Notes: generated by a model not told the origin, from the letters alone. A DNA stretch of 49,183 nucleotides from a virus (IMGVR_UViG_3300020473_002198:1-49183); one strand, 5' to 3'; numbered from the stretch's first letter, positions 8,897 to 16,360 are shown. Program-made: numbers and translations.

Positions 8897-8922
8897 AAAA
8901 AACCCCGCTCAATGGCGGGGTT
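8897..8922 (-). terminator. Terminator after the immI-like leftward operon
   Basis: On the minus strand an 8-bp stem (AACCCCGC / GCGGGGTT) is followed by a T run. It lies between the exported-protein gene and the tape measure gene and would end transcription of the repressor/exported-protein unit. Confidence 0.85.
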
Positions 8923-8949
8923 TGGGGTGGGGGTGGCGGGCGCTACTTG

Positions 8950-9309
8950 TTATCGGATCTGTATGTCCAGCAGGCTCCAGTTTGCTGTGCCCTGCTCGTT
9001 CTGCACCTTAGCGTAAAACGTCTGGCGGACTTGGGCGCCGAATCCGTTTTGCGCGTCGACGTAGGCTTTCACTGCGTGCGTGCAATCGCCGGCATATCCG
9101 ACCTGCACGTCATCGCTGAGCAGGCTAGGAAAATTGGCAGTGGATGGCGCGCGCAGCCTTTTTTCGACAAAGCGCTTCGCCATGGTGTAAGCAGCATCGG
9201 GGCTTTGGCAGCGCTTGGCTGCCTGCTCAGACTCATTGGGCGAAGAGGTGGCGCCCGCGATCCAGAGCAGGGCGAAGAACGATGCGGCGATACCGAAAAT
9301 CCATTTCAT
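8950..9309 (-). CDS. Membrane-anchored or exported protein in sieA position
   Basis: 119 aa. Residues 1-20 form a signal peptide or membrane anchor (MKWIFGIAASFFALLWIAGA) with no lipobox Cys. The mature part has two Cys (about 34 and 75) that could form a disulphide, and a conserved-looking YVDAQNGFGAQVRQTFYAKV stretch. Widespread small periplasmic proteins share this pattern, but I know no function for them. The gene lies downstream of the Mnt-like repressor on the same strand and ends before a terminator, so it should be expressed in the lysogen. In P22 this position next to mnt is held by sieA, an inner-membrane superinfection-exclusion gene. That role here is inference from position only. 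Confidence 0.8.
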   Translation of the reverse strand: MKWIFGIAASFFALLWIAGATSSPNESEQAAKRCQSPDAAYTMAKRFVEKRLRAPSTANFPSLLSDDVQVGYAGDCTHAVKAYVDAQNGFGAQVRQTFYAKVQNEQGTANWSLLDIQIR

Positions 9310-9361
9310 GATGAAAACTCCAGATAGTGGCTAATGCTCATATCGCAGCCCAGCACCCTGC

Positions 9362-9601
9362 TTATTCGTCAGGCGGCGACTCGCCGCGCTCACGACGAGC
9401 GCTCATTATCGCGTCTTCTAGCGCCTCCCAGACCTTGGCTGGGACCCGATGCTGCTGCACGGAGGGCTGAAAGCTCTCTTGTAGGCGCGCCACTATCTCC
9501 GCGTTCATGGTGCGGTGATTGTCTTTGGCCGCTTCTTTGAGCCTATCTCGAAGCTCTTCGGGCATGCGCAGCTTGTACTGCGGATCTGTCTGTTGAGTCA
9601 T
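9362..9601 (-). CDS. mnt-like: Ribbon-helix-helix repressor, Mnt/Arc-like
   Basis: 79 aa from the ATG at 9601; a longer TTG start at 9637 is possible but adds a run inside the promoter region. The YKLRMPEELRDRLKEAA and RTMNAEIVARLQESF motifs are the strand and two helices of the Arc/Mnt ribbon-helix-helix fold, which binds operators as paired dimers. The C-terminal part is charged and may mediate tetramer formation, as in Mnt. It is divergent from the second RHH gene with two palindromes between. By analogy with P22 it should silence the antirepressor promoter in the lysogen. No good Shine-Dalgarno is visible. Confidence 0.85.
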   Translation of the reverse strand: MTQQTDPQYKLRMPEELRDRLKEAAKDNHRTMNAEIVARLQESFQPSVQQHRVPAKVWEALEDAIMSARRERGESPPDE

Positions 9602-9627
9602 GCAGTGAATAATGGACCAGATAGGTG

Positions 9628-9676
9628 TTGACGGCAACGGACCTAGTAGGTATGTTTGTAAATGTACCTACTAGGT
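9628..9676 (+). promoter_or_regulatory. Antirepressor promoter with two palindromic operators
   Basis: TTGACG (9628-9633), a 17-bp spacer and TATGTT (9651-9656) make a good sigma-70-type promoter towards the RHH/antirepressor genes. Two 11-bp palindromes, ACCTAGTAGGT (9641-9651) and ACCTACTAGGT (9666-9676), each fold about a central base. One fills the promoter spacer and the other lies just past the likely start point. They are the obvious binding sites for one or both RHH proteins. Confidence 0.75.
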
Positions 9677-9691
9677 TCAAAGGAGGACCAG

Positions 9692-9850
9692 ATGAATCAC
9701 AGCAACCCTCAACTCAAGATTCGCCTAGAACCGGGCGTCAAGGCCTGGCTTGAGAACAAGGCCAAGGCCGAAGAGCGCAGCCAAACTTGGCTGCTTAACC
9801 ATCTGGCGAAGGAGGCAATGCAGCGTGACCAGAAAACCACAAGCCAGTAA
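9692..9850 (+). CDS. arc-like: Small ribbon-helix-helix protein, Arc-like
   Basis: 52 aa, about the size of P22 Arc (53 aa). PQLKIRLEPGVKAWLENKA and RSQTWLLNHLAKEAM give the RHH strand-helix-helix pattern. The ATG at 9692 has a strong Shine-Dalgarno (AAAGGAGG). It is the first gene of the rightward unit and precedes the antirepressor, as arc precedes ant in P22. There Arc shuts off ant after infection, and the same logic is likely here. Confidence 0.85.
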   Translation: MNHSNPQLKIRLEPGVKAWLENKAKAEERSQTWLLNHLAKEAMQRDQKTTSQ

Positions 9851-9920
9851 CGAAGAAGCCCCAGCGATGGGGGTCGCTGAGGCTTCGAATGTCGACCAAA
9901 CCACAACGAAAGGTGACGCC

Positions 9921-10799
9921 ATGAATTCTAGCATCCAAACCGAATCCGCGCAGCTCCCGGTCATCGCCGGCCACGCCATCCCGATGGACGGGCATGGTCG
10001 CTTCAACCTCAACGCCATCCACCATGCCGCAGGGGCTATTGCCCATAAACGGCCCAGCCAGTGGGCGCGCCGCGATGAGGCGAAGGAGCTGATCGCCGAG
10101 CTTTCCCAAAGTGCGGATTTACACTTTGGCCCAATTCACGCTGTCAGGGGCGGCGCTCATCGCGGCACCTACGCCCACGAACTGCTGGCCGTCAGCTACG
10201 CCGGTTGGATCAGTCCCAAGTTTCAGCTCCAGGTGAATCAGGTGTTCCTCGATTACCGGCTGGGCAAGATGCAAATCGCCGAGCAGCAGCAGGCTCTGCC
10301 CAACCCGCTTACCCCTGACCATCAGCGCGGCATCCAGAAGGCAGTGGCCCGCAAGGCGCAAAGCCTCCCGAAGAATGTGCAACGCTTGGCCTACAGTCGC
10401 CTTTATAGCCACCTCAAGGACCGCTTCGAGGTCGGAACCTACAAGGACATCGACGACAGCCGCTACACCGAGGCGCTGGGCGCTGTGCAAGCCTACGAGC
10501 TGGAGGGCGAGCTGATGGCGCCTGAGCCAGAAGAGAAGGGCGACCAACTCACTGAGCAGGAGATCAGCGACCTTTACCTATTGCTGAGTCATGTCCACTG
10601 GGTGGTTCACTACTGGAACCACTACCGCATGGAATCAGCGCTGCGCGCACTGGGGTCGCCGGCAGCGCCGCACATGGGCGAACACATGAAGGTGGCGGCC
10701 ATTTACAGTCGCCGCCTGGCCAAAGCCAAGGCCGACTTGATGCGCGTCTCGCGTGAGCGCTTGGGGCTAGATGCTTTAAGCCTTCCCGGCATCGCCTGA
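9921..10799 (+). CDS. ant-like: KilA-N antirepressor with P22 Ant-like C-terminus
   Basis: 292 aa from the ATG at 9921, preceded by AAAGGTGA; earlier in-frame starts lack such a site. The KilA-N DNA-binding domain covers about residues 15-115 (RFNLNAIHHAAG, WISPKFQLQVNQVFLDYR). The C-terminal part (about 135-190: RLYSHLKDRFEVGTYKDI) resembles the antirepressor C-terminal domain of the P22 Ant family. Such proteins bind CI-type repressors and induce lytic growth. It is the second gene of a divergent operon flanked by late tail genes on the opposite strand and ends in a terminator, so it must be expressed on its own. Confidence 0.85.
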   Translation: MNSSIQTESAQLPVIAGHAIPMDGHGRFNLNAIHHAAGAIAHKRPSQWARRDEAKELIAELSQSADLHFGPIHAVRGGAHRGTYAHELLAVSYAGWISPKFQLQVNQVFLDYRLGKMQIAEQQQALPNPLTPDHQRGIQKAVARKAQSLPKNVQRLAYSRLYSHLKDRFEVGTYKDIDDSRYTEALGAVQAYELEGELMAPEPEEKGDQLTEQEISDLYLLLSHVHWVVHYWNHYRMESALRALGSPAAPHMGEHMKVAAIYSRRLAKAKADLMRVSRERLGLDALSLPGIA

Positions 10800-10806
10800 C
10801 GCTCAC

Positions 10807-10833
10807 AACCCCGTCGGGCGGCGGGGTTTTTAT
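10807..10833 (+). terminator. Terminator after the antirepressor gene
   Basis: AACCCCG / CGGGGTT stem with an 8-nt loop followed by TTTTTAT on the plus strand. It ends the rightward antirepressor unit and overlaps the last bases of the convergent gpGT frame. Confidence 0.85.
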
Positions 10834-11518
10834 CTCCCTCCCCTCCTGTTCGCGTGCTCTAGAAACGTGACATCCATCTCCCGCATCACGCCAATCAGCT
10901 CGTCGGGCGCACAGGGCGGCGACATGAGCTGCCACAGGGCGTGCACCTCGGTCAGCGGGATCGGCTGCGGTGCGCCGTAACCGGCCGGCCGTGAGGGGGA
11001 GAGCAGGTCGAACAGGTAGAGCCAGTATTCGCAGCGCTCGTCAATCTCCGGCGGCTGGGCTCGATCCTTGAGCCCCAGGCGCTCGGCCACCAGCGCCATC
11101 TTGGTCTCGCGGCCGGCGCTGGTCAGTCGGTACTTGAGCGCTTCTGCGGCTTTTTTATTTGCTGATCTACGTCCTCACGCCGAAAATTTTCCATGTCGTT
11201 GGCTTCTGAAAGCACTGCCGTGACCAGATCCGGGTTATCGTTCAGCACCTGAACCGCCGCATCCACTGAGTACGGGATGGCCTTTCCCTCGGCGTCCTCG
11301 ACCTCCTGCCAGTCGAGCAAGATGCCTTCGGCAATCGATCGGTATAGGGCCTGCTGTCGCTCGGCGGCGGTCGTGGCGGTGCGCTTGCCGTTGCGCTCCT
11401 GAGCCGTCAGGAAGTTCTCGTTGCCGGCGCGGGCGATCAGGAAGCGACCACCCATGATGTCGCGCCAAGCGCCCCGCAGAGCCTTGGCATTGTCGTTGCG
11501 TTGCGCGTTGAAGCCCAT
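10830..11518 (-). CDS. GT: Tail assembly chaperone gpGT, -1 frameshift product
   Basis: The downstream frame (ATG at 11099, ending 10830; 89 aa) continues without a stop upstream to the slippery site at 11150-11156. Translating gpG to Lys123 and slipping back one base yields a fusion of about 229 aa, with [17 protein letters not shown] joining gpG to the T domain. This is the conserved G/GT arrangement of siphophages lying between the tail tube and tape measure genes; the fusion recruits tape measure and tube protein during tail assembly. The T domain has no strong motif ([19 protein letters not shown]). The P22-like module was inserted directly after it. Confidence 0.8.
11123..11518 (-). CDS. 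G: Tail assembly chaperone gpG
   Basis: 131 aa, encoded between the tail tube and the GT frame. It is mostly helical and acidic: [22 protein letters not shown], then [20 protein letters not shown], ending in a basic tail [11 protein letters not shown] that contains the frameshift site. In lambda, gpG is made in large excess over gpGT and both act as chaperones absent from the mature virion. The usual short product ends at 11123. Confidence 0.82.
   Translation of the reverse strand: MGFNAQRNDNAKALRGAWRDIMGGRFLIARAGNENFLTAQERNGKRTATTAAERQQALYRSIAEGILLDWQEVEDAEGKAIPYSVDAAVQVLNDNPDLVTAVLSEANDMENFRREDVDQQIKKPQKRSSTD
11150..11156 (-). promoter_or_regulatory. Programmed -1 frameshift site A AAA AAG
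   Basis: On the minus strand the heptamer A_AAA_AAG is in the correct phase relative to gpG (codons ATA AAA AAG) and sits eight codons before the gpG stop. It is a classic efficient bacterial slippery sequence. The -1 frame is open into the downstream T domain. Confidence 0.88.
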
Positions 11519-11527
11519 ATTCGTTCC

Positions 11528-12442
11528 TTACACCAGTGAGCGAGTGATCTTTAGCGGGGAGTTCTTGGCGGTGAAGTCGAGCTGCACCTGAACGATGTCC
11601 TCGTTGCCGCCATCCGGTAGGTCGCCATCCAGTTCGGCCTCTGGCACCTCAATGGTGTAGGTGTTGCCGGCAGCGTCGGACAGCGGGAAGGTGAATTTGA
11701 CCCCTTCACGGGTCATCTGCTTCTTCCACAGGTTGTAGCTCTCCACTGCCCAGGCCAGCGTGACCGAGCCGGTGACGTTGGCGCGGGTGGCGATCAGGGC
11801 GCCGGGGCCTGCTTTGCCAAGGCAGCGCTGGGTTTGCATGGAGTTATCGATATTCAGCGACATGGCCGAAATGCAGGCCTGGCCGGCGAGCGAGGCGTCA
11901 TCAACCAGAATGTCGCCGACGCTGGTCGCTGAGCCCATCGGCACGGTGGTGGTAGCCGCATTGATGGTGTCCAGGCTCAGTGGGTCGGCACTGGCGTCCT
12001 CGTAGTCGAGCGCCATGGTGCCGAAGGTGCCGGTGACCTTGCCTTCCTCGGGAATCTCCAGCGAGAAGGTGCCGATATGCACGCCGGTAAAGGTGTGCCA
12101 GAGGCCGGCGTCCTTGTAGTGCTTGACCGCAGTGAAGGTGTGGCGGTCGCTGCCGATCTCCAGCACGTCGGTCGCCCAGGTGCCCCACAGGGCCGCCTCG
12201 AGCAGTTTGTCGAAGCTACCGGCGCTCATCTCGAAGGCCAGCTCGCCACCGAAGTCCTGACTGGTGATGATGCCGCCGCTGTTCATGCGGTCGGCACGGA
12301 TCTCGCTCGACTGATCGACGCTGACGTTGGGCGTCATGCTGTTGCCGGTCAGACGTAGGGTGTCGAAGGTGGCTGGGTCGGGCCGGGTGCCCACGGTATC
12401 TTCGGGCACGAGGTAGGTGGCGATCTGTGAGCCTGAACTCAT
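11528..12442 (-). CDS. V: Major tail tube protein
   Basis: 304 aa. Motifs typical of siphovirus tube proteins with a phage_tail_2-like fold: N-terminal GSQIATYLVPEDTVGTRP, DRMNSGGIITSQDFGGELAFE, and SLEIPEEGKVTGTFGTMALDYED, with alternating beta strands throughout. It polymerises around the tape measure as hexameric rings. It is placed directly upstream of gpG, as expected. A terminator lies just before its start (12463-12486). Confidence 0.92.
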   Translation of the reverse strand: MSSGSQIATYLVPEDTVGTRPDPATFDTLRLTGNSMTPNVSVDQSSEIRADRMNSGGIITSQDFGGELAFEMSAGSFDKLLEAALWGTWATDVLEIGSDRHTFTAVKHYKDAGLWHTFTGVHIGTFSLEIPEEGKVTGTFGTMALDYEDASADPLSLDTINAATTTVPMGSATSVGDILVDDASLAGQACISAMSLNIDNSMQTQRCLGKAGPGALIATRANVTGSVTLAWAVESYNLWKKQMTREGVKFTFPLSDAAGNTYTIEVPEAELDGDLPDGGNEDIVQVQLDFTAKNSPLKITRSLV

Positions 12443-12462
12443 GGCGGGTTTCCTCTAGGCAT

Positions 12463-12486
12463 GAAAAAACCGCCTCTAGGGCGGCT
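12463..12486 (-). terminator. Intra-operon terminator upstream of the tube gene
   Basis: The minus strand reads GCCGCC, a short loop, GGCGGT and a T6 run. It lies between the 79-aa gene and the tail tube gene and may tune expression or require the late antiterminator. Confidence 0.8.
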
Positions 12487-12512
12487 CTTGGTATTGGGTA
12501 CGAGCTGGACGG

Positions 12513-12752
12513 CTAGGCGACTTTTCGCAGCGCTTCGGTGGGTGCGCAACAGTCGCCATCGAGCATCACCCAGCTGGAGAAGCCCGGGGCATGGAGAGAT
12601 TCAAAGGCATGCGGCTTGTGCTTGGCGGCGATGACCGCCTGTCGGCCTTGATGCTCCGCGTTGACGCCCGGGTGCACGATGGTGACGCTATCGTTGATGC
12701 GCAGCTCGGCGCCGTCGGCGTCGTTTCCGACGATGGTGTGGTCGATACTCAT
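12513..12752 (-). CDS. Hypothetical protein in tail operon
   Basis: 79 aa, not recognised. It contains TIVHPGVNAEHQGRQAVIAAKHKPHAF and two adjacent Cys near residue 68 (GDCCAPTEALRKV). It lies 9 bp downstream of the tail terminator gene and just before an intra-operon terminator. Small genes at this place are common in related tail modules, but no function is known. Confidence 0.7.
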   Translation of the reverse strand: MSIDHTIVGNDADGAELRINDSVTIVHPGVNAEHQGRQAVIAAKHKPHAFESLHAPGFSSWVMLDGDCCAPTEALRKVA

Positions 12753-12761
12753 GTCGCTCTC

Positions 12762-13160
12762 CTATCCCGCTCTAAAAGGGGTGCTCACGTTGATTTGGTA
12801 CCAGCCATTAGACGGGCCGACGCGCTGCACTGAGGCGGCGAGCGTCTCGAGGGCGCCAGATCGGTAATACTGCAGCTGTGCGGCCAGTGAGTCGGCAATC
12901 TGGTAGGCCTCGGCACTACCCTGGTTGTCGGGCGTGAACACCTGGCACTGGATCAGCCCGGGGCGGCGCACCTCGGGCGTCGAGCCCAGCCCGGCCGTGC
13001 GGCTATCGCCATGCTGGATCGTCAACCGCACCCAGGCCTCACCGGCATCGATGGCGGCCTGCACGATCGGCCCATTGGGCACGCCGTCATAGGCCACCGG
13101 CACGCCATCCCATGACGCCAGGCGCGATTCGGTGGCGATGCGGATCTCGTCGAAGGTCAT
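12762..13160 (-). CDS. Tail terminator protein (DUF4128-like)
   Basis: 132 aa. TFDEIRIATESRLASWDG at the N-terminus, WVRLTIQHGDSRTAGLG and QCQVFTPDNQGSAEAYQIAD fit the DUF4128 / tail-terminator family (lambda gpU-like), which caps the tube and joins it to the head. It overlaps the tail-completion gene by 4 bp (13157-13160), so translation is coupled. Confidence 0.82.
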   Translation of the reverse strand: MTFDEIRIATESRLASWDGVPVAYDGVPNGPIVQAAIDAGEAWVRLTIQHGDSRTAGLGSTPEVRRPGLIQCQVFTPDNQGSAEAYQIADSLAAQLQYYRSGALETLAASVQRVGPSNGWYQINVSTPFRAG

Positions 13161-13546
13161 GGGTTCTGAGCTCTCAATGAGTCGAAGGTGATGGCGTAGA
13201 CGCCGCCCGGGGCCTGCTTGGAGCTGCCATTTTCAAGTTCGCCGGCATACGGAAGTGAATTTTGAATGTAAATCACATCGAAGGCCTTGTTGACGCGCCC
13301 GATTATCCGCATTCCTTCGCCTAGCGCGCGGTCGCCTTGTTTGTCGCTAGCGTCCAGGTTATAGGCGTTGTCCGGAGAGCCAACTGAGACAGTGTTATTA
13401 CCCCTAAACGTGCCTTGATCGACTGGCGATCTCTCGATGACGCCGGTCAGCGCCTGCAGGGCCGTGGCGCGCAGGCGCTTGTTCTGCGTCTTCTCCACCT
13501 CGTCGGCAAAGCCCGACAGCGATTTGCTCCATCCCTTGCGTGCCAT
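13157..13546 (-). CDS. HK97 gp10-like tail completion protein
   Basis: 129 aa using the ATG at 13546, which has GGAGAGG just upstream; an upstream start at 13579 would run into the terminator hairpin. The protein has a basic helical N-terminus (ARKGWSKSLSGFADEVEK), IERSPVDQGTFRGNNTVSVG and YIQNSLPYAGELENGSSKQAPGG, the last being a hallmark of the HK97 gp10 family at the head-tail interface. Directly upstream lies the HNH insertion with its own terminator. Confidence 0.87.
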   Translation of the reverse strand: MARKGWSKSLSGFADEVEKTQNKRLRATALQALTGVIERSPVDQGTFRGNNTVSVGSPDNAYNLDASDKQGDRALGEGMRIIGRVNKAFDVIYIQNSLPYAGELENGSSKQAPGGVYAITFDSLRAQNP

Positions 13547-13560
13547 CAGCCTCTCCAGAC

Positions 13561-13590
13561 ATAAAGAAGCCCAGCGCAAGTGCTGGGCTT
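13561..13590 (-). terminator. Terminator after the HNH gene
   Basis: Perfect 9-bp stem AAGCCCAGC / GCTGGGCTT with a 6-nt loop, followed on the minus strand by CTTTAT. It lies between the inserted endonuclease gene and the gp10-like gene. Confidence 0.7.
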
Positions 13591-13607
13591 GGGTAGCGGA
13601 TCGAGTT

Positions 13608-14237
13608 CTACTTTATCTCGAAGTTCTCATTTTCTAAATGGGAGTACCGCCAACGATAGCCATAAGCTGTAGGCATCATCCCGTTCATAACCTTCCAGAC
13701 TGGCGTATAAGTCCCACCAACAGCCCGGGCGGCGGAATTAATTGAGTGATGGCGCATCACAAGATCTCCGCCCAGTGTAAGCTGATCAACCGCTTTGCAC
13801 CGCTTAGTGTTTACGCCGGATCGCTCATCCTTGTGAACCCGATCCCAGTTGTCTCCCCAGGTCGTTACTCTGATGTTATCCAGGCGGTAGCTTACCCTGT
13901 CATCAATCCTGTCACAGCTCGGCGCTTTGCGGCTCTCATATCCGCTAGATTGCCACTCTCGGTAAATGAGGCGGAACTCATCTTGGTCTCTCAACCAGCT
14001 TGAGAGATCTTCGAGTGTGTAGCTTGGTGGCGACATGCCCCGCTGTTTTGCGCTAGAAACCTGATTCCTAAAAATCTGGTTAATAATTCCTAGCTCCGTC
14101 TGGCGGTACTTCTTAAATCTCTCGTTCTGGCAACTCTTGCACCTGTGCTGGAGCCCGTCTGGGCTTTGCTTGCGAGCCCAATACTCTGATACAGGCTTTT
14201 CAGCTCCGCACTTGGTGCATTCTTTCTTCTGAATCAT
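13608..14237 (-). CDS. HNH homing endonuclease with Zn finger and NUMOD-like C-terminus
   Basis: 209 aa from the ATG at 14237 (AGGTGG upstream). An N-terminal zinc finger has Cys pairs at KKECTKCGAEK and HRCKSCQNE. The middle region has CDRIDDRVSYRLDNIRV, the usual HNH-type core near the metal site. The C-terminal part (KAVDQLTLGGDLVMRHHSINSAARA split by VGGTYTPVWKVMNG) looks like a NUMOD1/I-HTH DNA-binding module with a YGYRWRYS ending. Base composition is clearly more AT-rich than its neighbours and it interrupts a conserved neck-gene order, so it is a freestanding mobile endonuclease. No intron is apparent, since both neighbouring genes look intact. Confidence 0.85.
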   Translation of the reverse strand: MIQKKECTKCGAEKPVSEYWARKQSPDGLQHRCKSCQNERFKKYRQTELGIINQIFRNQVSSAKQRGMSPPSYTLEDLSSWLRDQDEFRLIYREWQSSGYESRKAPSCDRIDDRVSYRLDNIRVTTWGDNWDRVHKDERSGVNTKRCKAVDQLTLGGDLVMRHHSINSAARAVGGTYTPVWKVMNGMMPTAYGYRWRYSHLENENFEIK

Positions 14238-14332
14238 AACGCCACCTATGCGCTGCACCTGAGAGAGGATGCGGCAACGTGTCAGGTGTCACACGCTTTC
14301 GGGAGCTACCCTAGCCGCACATATAAATTATA

Positions 14333-14689
14333 TCAGGCATTCCTGAGCTGAACTATCCATATGGACGCTGCCGGGTCTTGCCTAACATTTATTACGGCAT
14401 ACCCGCTTATCTCGTCATCAACAGCAGGCGTGTCTGTCACTTCATTTTGCAGACAAGTCAATTTCACATCGGTCGCCAGTAGATGTTGTGAATCAACCTC
14501 TTCCTGGCGGAACGAGCCGAACACGCCGCGCCCTGAGTAGGCGACAACGGTTGTCGATGTACCAGTGGCCGGATCGTACTCGCCGGCGATCTCGCGCATA
14601 CCGGCGAATGGCCGCACAGCGTCGCCCAGCTTGCCGTCAAAGGCCTTGGGCACCTTGGCGTTGATCTTGTCTTGGATGAACCCCATCAC
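14333..14689 (-). CDS. Neck / head-closure protein candidate
   Basis: 118 aa. MGFIQDKINAKVPKAFDGKLGD is followed by beta-rich sequence (TTVVAYSGRGVFGSF, LTCLQNEV, YAVINVRQDPAASIWIVQLR). Its place between the adaptor and the gp10-like gene, with a 4-bp overlap to the adaptor, fits a head-closure or stopper protein. It is not recognised from sequence alone. Downstream (14238-14332) I see only a short gap that ends at the HNH gene. Confidence 0.68.
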   Translation of the reverse strand: MMGFIQDKINAKVPKAFDGKLGDAVRPFAGMREIAGEYDPATGTSTTVVAYSGRGVFGSFRQEEVDSQHLLATDVKLTCLQNEVTDTPAVDDEISGYAVINVRQDPAASIWIVQLRNA

Positions 14690-15060
14690 AGCCTCCGGAG
14701 GATGGTGACGCCGCGGTTGGCCGGCAGGTACGGGGCCAGCAGGTCGGAGATCATCGACAGCGCGCCGGTCTGCGCCTGGGCGCCGTCTTGATAGCTGGTC
14801 TCAATTTCGACGGTATCGGCCTTGACTCGTTCGCTCTTCACGGCGCCGTCGGTGTCGGTGTAGAGCCGTCCCGCCGCCGCCTCCTGGGCCAGCAGGGCGC
14901 CGGCCATGACCACGTCATCGTCGACAGGATCAGAGAGTCGGACCCGCTTGGCGGTGAGCCAGGTGTTGCTTTCCAGCACGGCGCGCGCCTTGTCGCCCGA
15001 GCCCTCCCAACCGGCGCCCAACGCGGTATCAACATCGCCAACGGTGACGTAGGTGGCCAT
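14686..15060 (-). CDS. Head-tail adaptor (connector) protein
   Basis: 124 aa. ATYVTVGDVDTALGAGWEG and KRVRLSDPVDDDVVMAGALLAQEAA are typical of the small helical connector family that databases sometimes label DnaT-like ssDNA-binding protein. Gene order (capsid, small protein, this gene, closure, gp10) says it is the neck adaptor docked under the portal. Stop overlaps the next start by 4 bp. Confidence 0.75.
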   Translation of the reverse strand: MATYVTVGDVDTALGAGWEGSGDKARAVLESNTWLTAKRVRLSDPVDDDVVMAGALLAQEAAAGRLYTDTDGAVKSERVKADTVEIETSYQDGAQAQTGALSMISDLLAPYLPANRGVTILRRL

Positions 15061-15063
15061 GGC

Positions 15064-15321
15064 TTACTCCTGTCCTCCGTCCTGGCTGCCGGTCTGGATC
15101 TCGGCCAGGCGCTGCTCCATGGTCTCGGTCTTGGTGTTCGCCCCGGGGCGCTTGCCGGTGGTCTGCTCGATGGCGTCCATCAGCTCGACGCGGCGCTGTT
15201 GCTCGCTCTCGGCGGGCGTCGTGCCCTGATCCTGGCCCTCGGCCTCGATCTCGGATTCCGGCTCCTGAGCGGGCTCCTGGGAGCGCTGTCGACGCAGCCG
15301 GTTGAATGCTGCCAGTCCCAT
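15064..15321 (-). CDS. Low-complexity acidic hypothetical protein
   Basis: 85 aa, rich in Gln and Glu (RSQEPAQEPESEIEAEGQDQ) with a more ordered RRVELMDAIEQTTGKRPGAN segment. It lies between the major capsid and adaptor genes, a frequent place for small disordered proteins. No function can be assigned. Confidence 0.7.
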   Translation of the reverse strand: MGLAAFNRLRRQRSQEPAQEPESEIEAEGQDQGTTPAESEQQRRVELMDAIEQTTGKRPGANTKTETMEQRLAEIQTGSQDGGQE

Positions 15322-15370
15322 AGGGATCTCCTCTGGTTGAGGTGGGCGCCCAGAAGGGCGCCCGGGTGGA

Positions 15371-16360
15371 TCAGCCGTTGGTGACGAGGCTCGCGATGCG
15401 GACGCTCTTGCGCGCGTACACGCGATCCCAGTTGGTGGCCGCTTCCAGCTCGGCGTTGGTCGGCGCGGCGCCGGTCACAGAGCCAGAGGTGAACTGGATG
15501 CCGCGGGGGTGCAGCAGGAAGTGGCGGCGCGTGATCAGGTACTCCACACCAGCCAGGGAGTCGCGGTCGGTCTCGGTCGGAACCTTGGGCGCACCCTCGC
15601 CGTACCCGATGGCGCCTTCGCCGAACAGGTAGGTGGTGTACTTGAAGCCGGAGGTGCCGCCGGCCACGCGCTTGCAGCCGTCGTCGACGATCACGCGCTT
15701 GCCCATGAAGGTGGCAATCTGGCCCTTGGCCTCGTCGTCGGGGATGAACTCGATCAGGCCGAGCTTCTTCATCCGGTTGTAGACGACGGAGTGCACGCCC
15801 ACGCCGACCACCGCGCCGATGGCATCGCCGAAGGTGGCCTCGGCATCGATGAAGGCTTCGCCGGAGAACAGGTTGGTCTCGGCCGCGTTGTTGCCGTCCG
15901 CGATGGCATTGTCGACGACCATGTCGCTGCCGTCGTTGGCCACGTTGTCGGCGAACACGCCGGTCAGAGAGGCGATGAGGGCAGCCTGCTGGCGGCGCAC
16001 CCAGTAGTCGGCCACCAGGTCGCCGGCTGCCCGGATCGGGTCATCACCGGCCAGAGCGGCGGCCAGGTCGTTGACGGCCCACGCCTTGCCGCGCAGGTGC
16101 AGGACGGCCTTGTCCTGGCCCGCGGTGATCTTGGCGGGGTCCAGGGCGCCGGAATCGGACAGCACCTCGTCATCGCCGGTCAGGTCGTTCCAGAACGGCA
16201 TGTTGATGACGGAGCCGCCGGACTGCGCCAGGCGGTTGAGCTCGTCGTTGTTGGAGACGATGCCGCCCATGCGCATGCGGGTCAGCTCGACGGTGCGATT
16301 CCACACGTAGGGGTTGAAGACTTCCGGGACGATCACGTCCGCGATTTTGGTATCAGCCAT
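15371..16360 (-). CDS. Major capsid protein
   Basis: 329 aa. ADTKIADVIVPEVFNPYVWN at the N-terminus, NMPFWNDLTGDDEVLSD, VGVGVHSVVYNRMKKLGLI, VIVDDGCKR and LITRRHFLLHPRGIQFT are characteristic of HK97-fold coat proteins encoded beside a DUF4055 portal and GP20-type scaffold. It has no N-terminal delta domain, in agreement with the separate scaffold gene upstream. It should be the most abundant virion protein. Confidence 0.93.
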   Translation of the reverse strand: MADTKIADVIVPEVFNPYVWNRTVELTRMRMGGIVSNNDELNRLAQSGGSVINMPFWNDLTGDDEVLSDSGALDPAKITAGQDKAVLHLRGKAWAVNDLAAALAGDDPIRAAGDLVADYWVRRQQAALIASLTGVFADNVANDGSDMVVDNAIADGNNAAETNLFSGEAFIDAEATFGDAIGAVVGVGVHSVVYNRMKKLGLIEFIPDDEAKGQIATFMGKRVIVDDGCKRVAGGTSGFKYTTYLFGEGAIGYGEGAPKVPTETDRDSLAGVEYLITRRHFLLHPRGIQFTSGSVTGAAPTNAELEAATNWDRVYARKSVRIASLVTNG

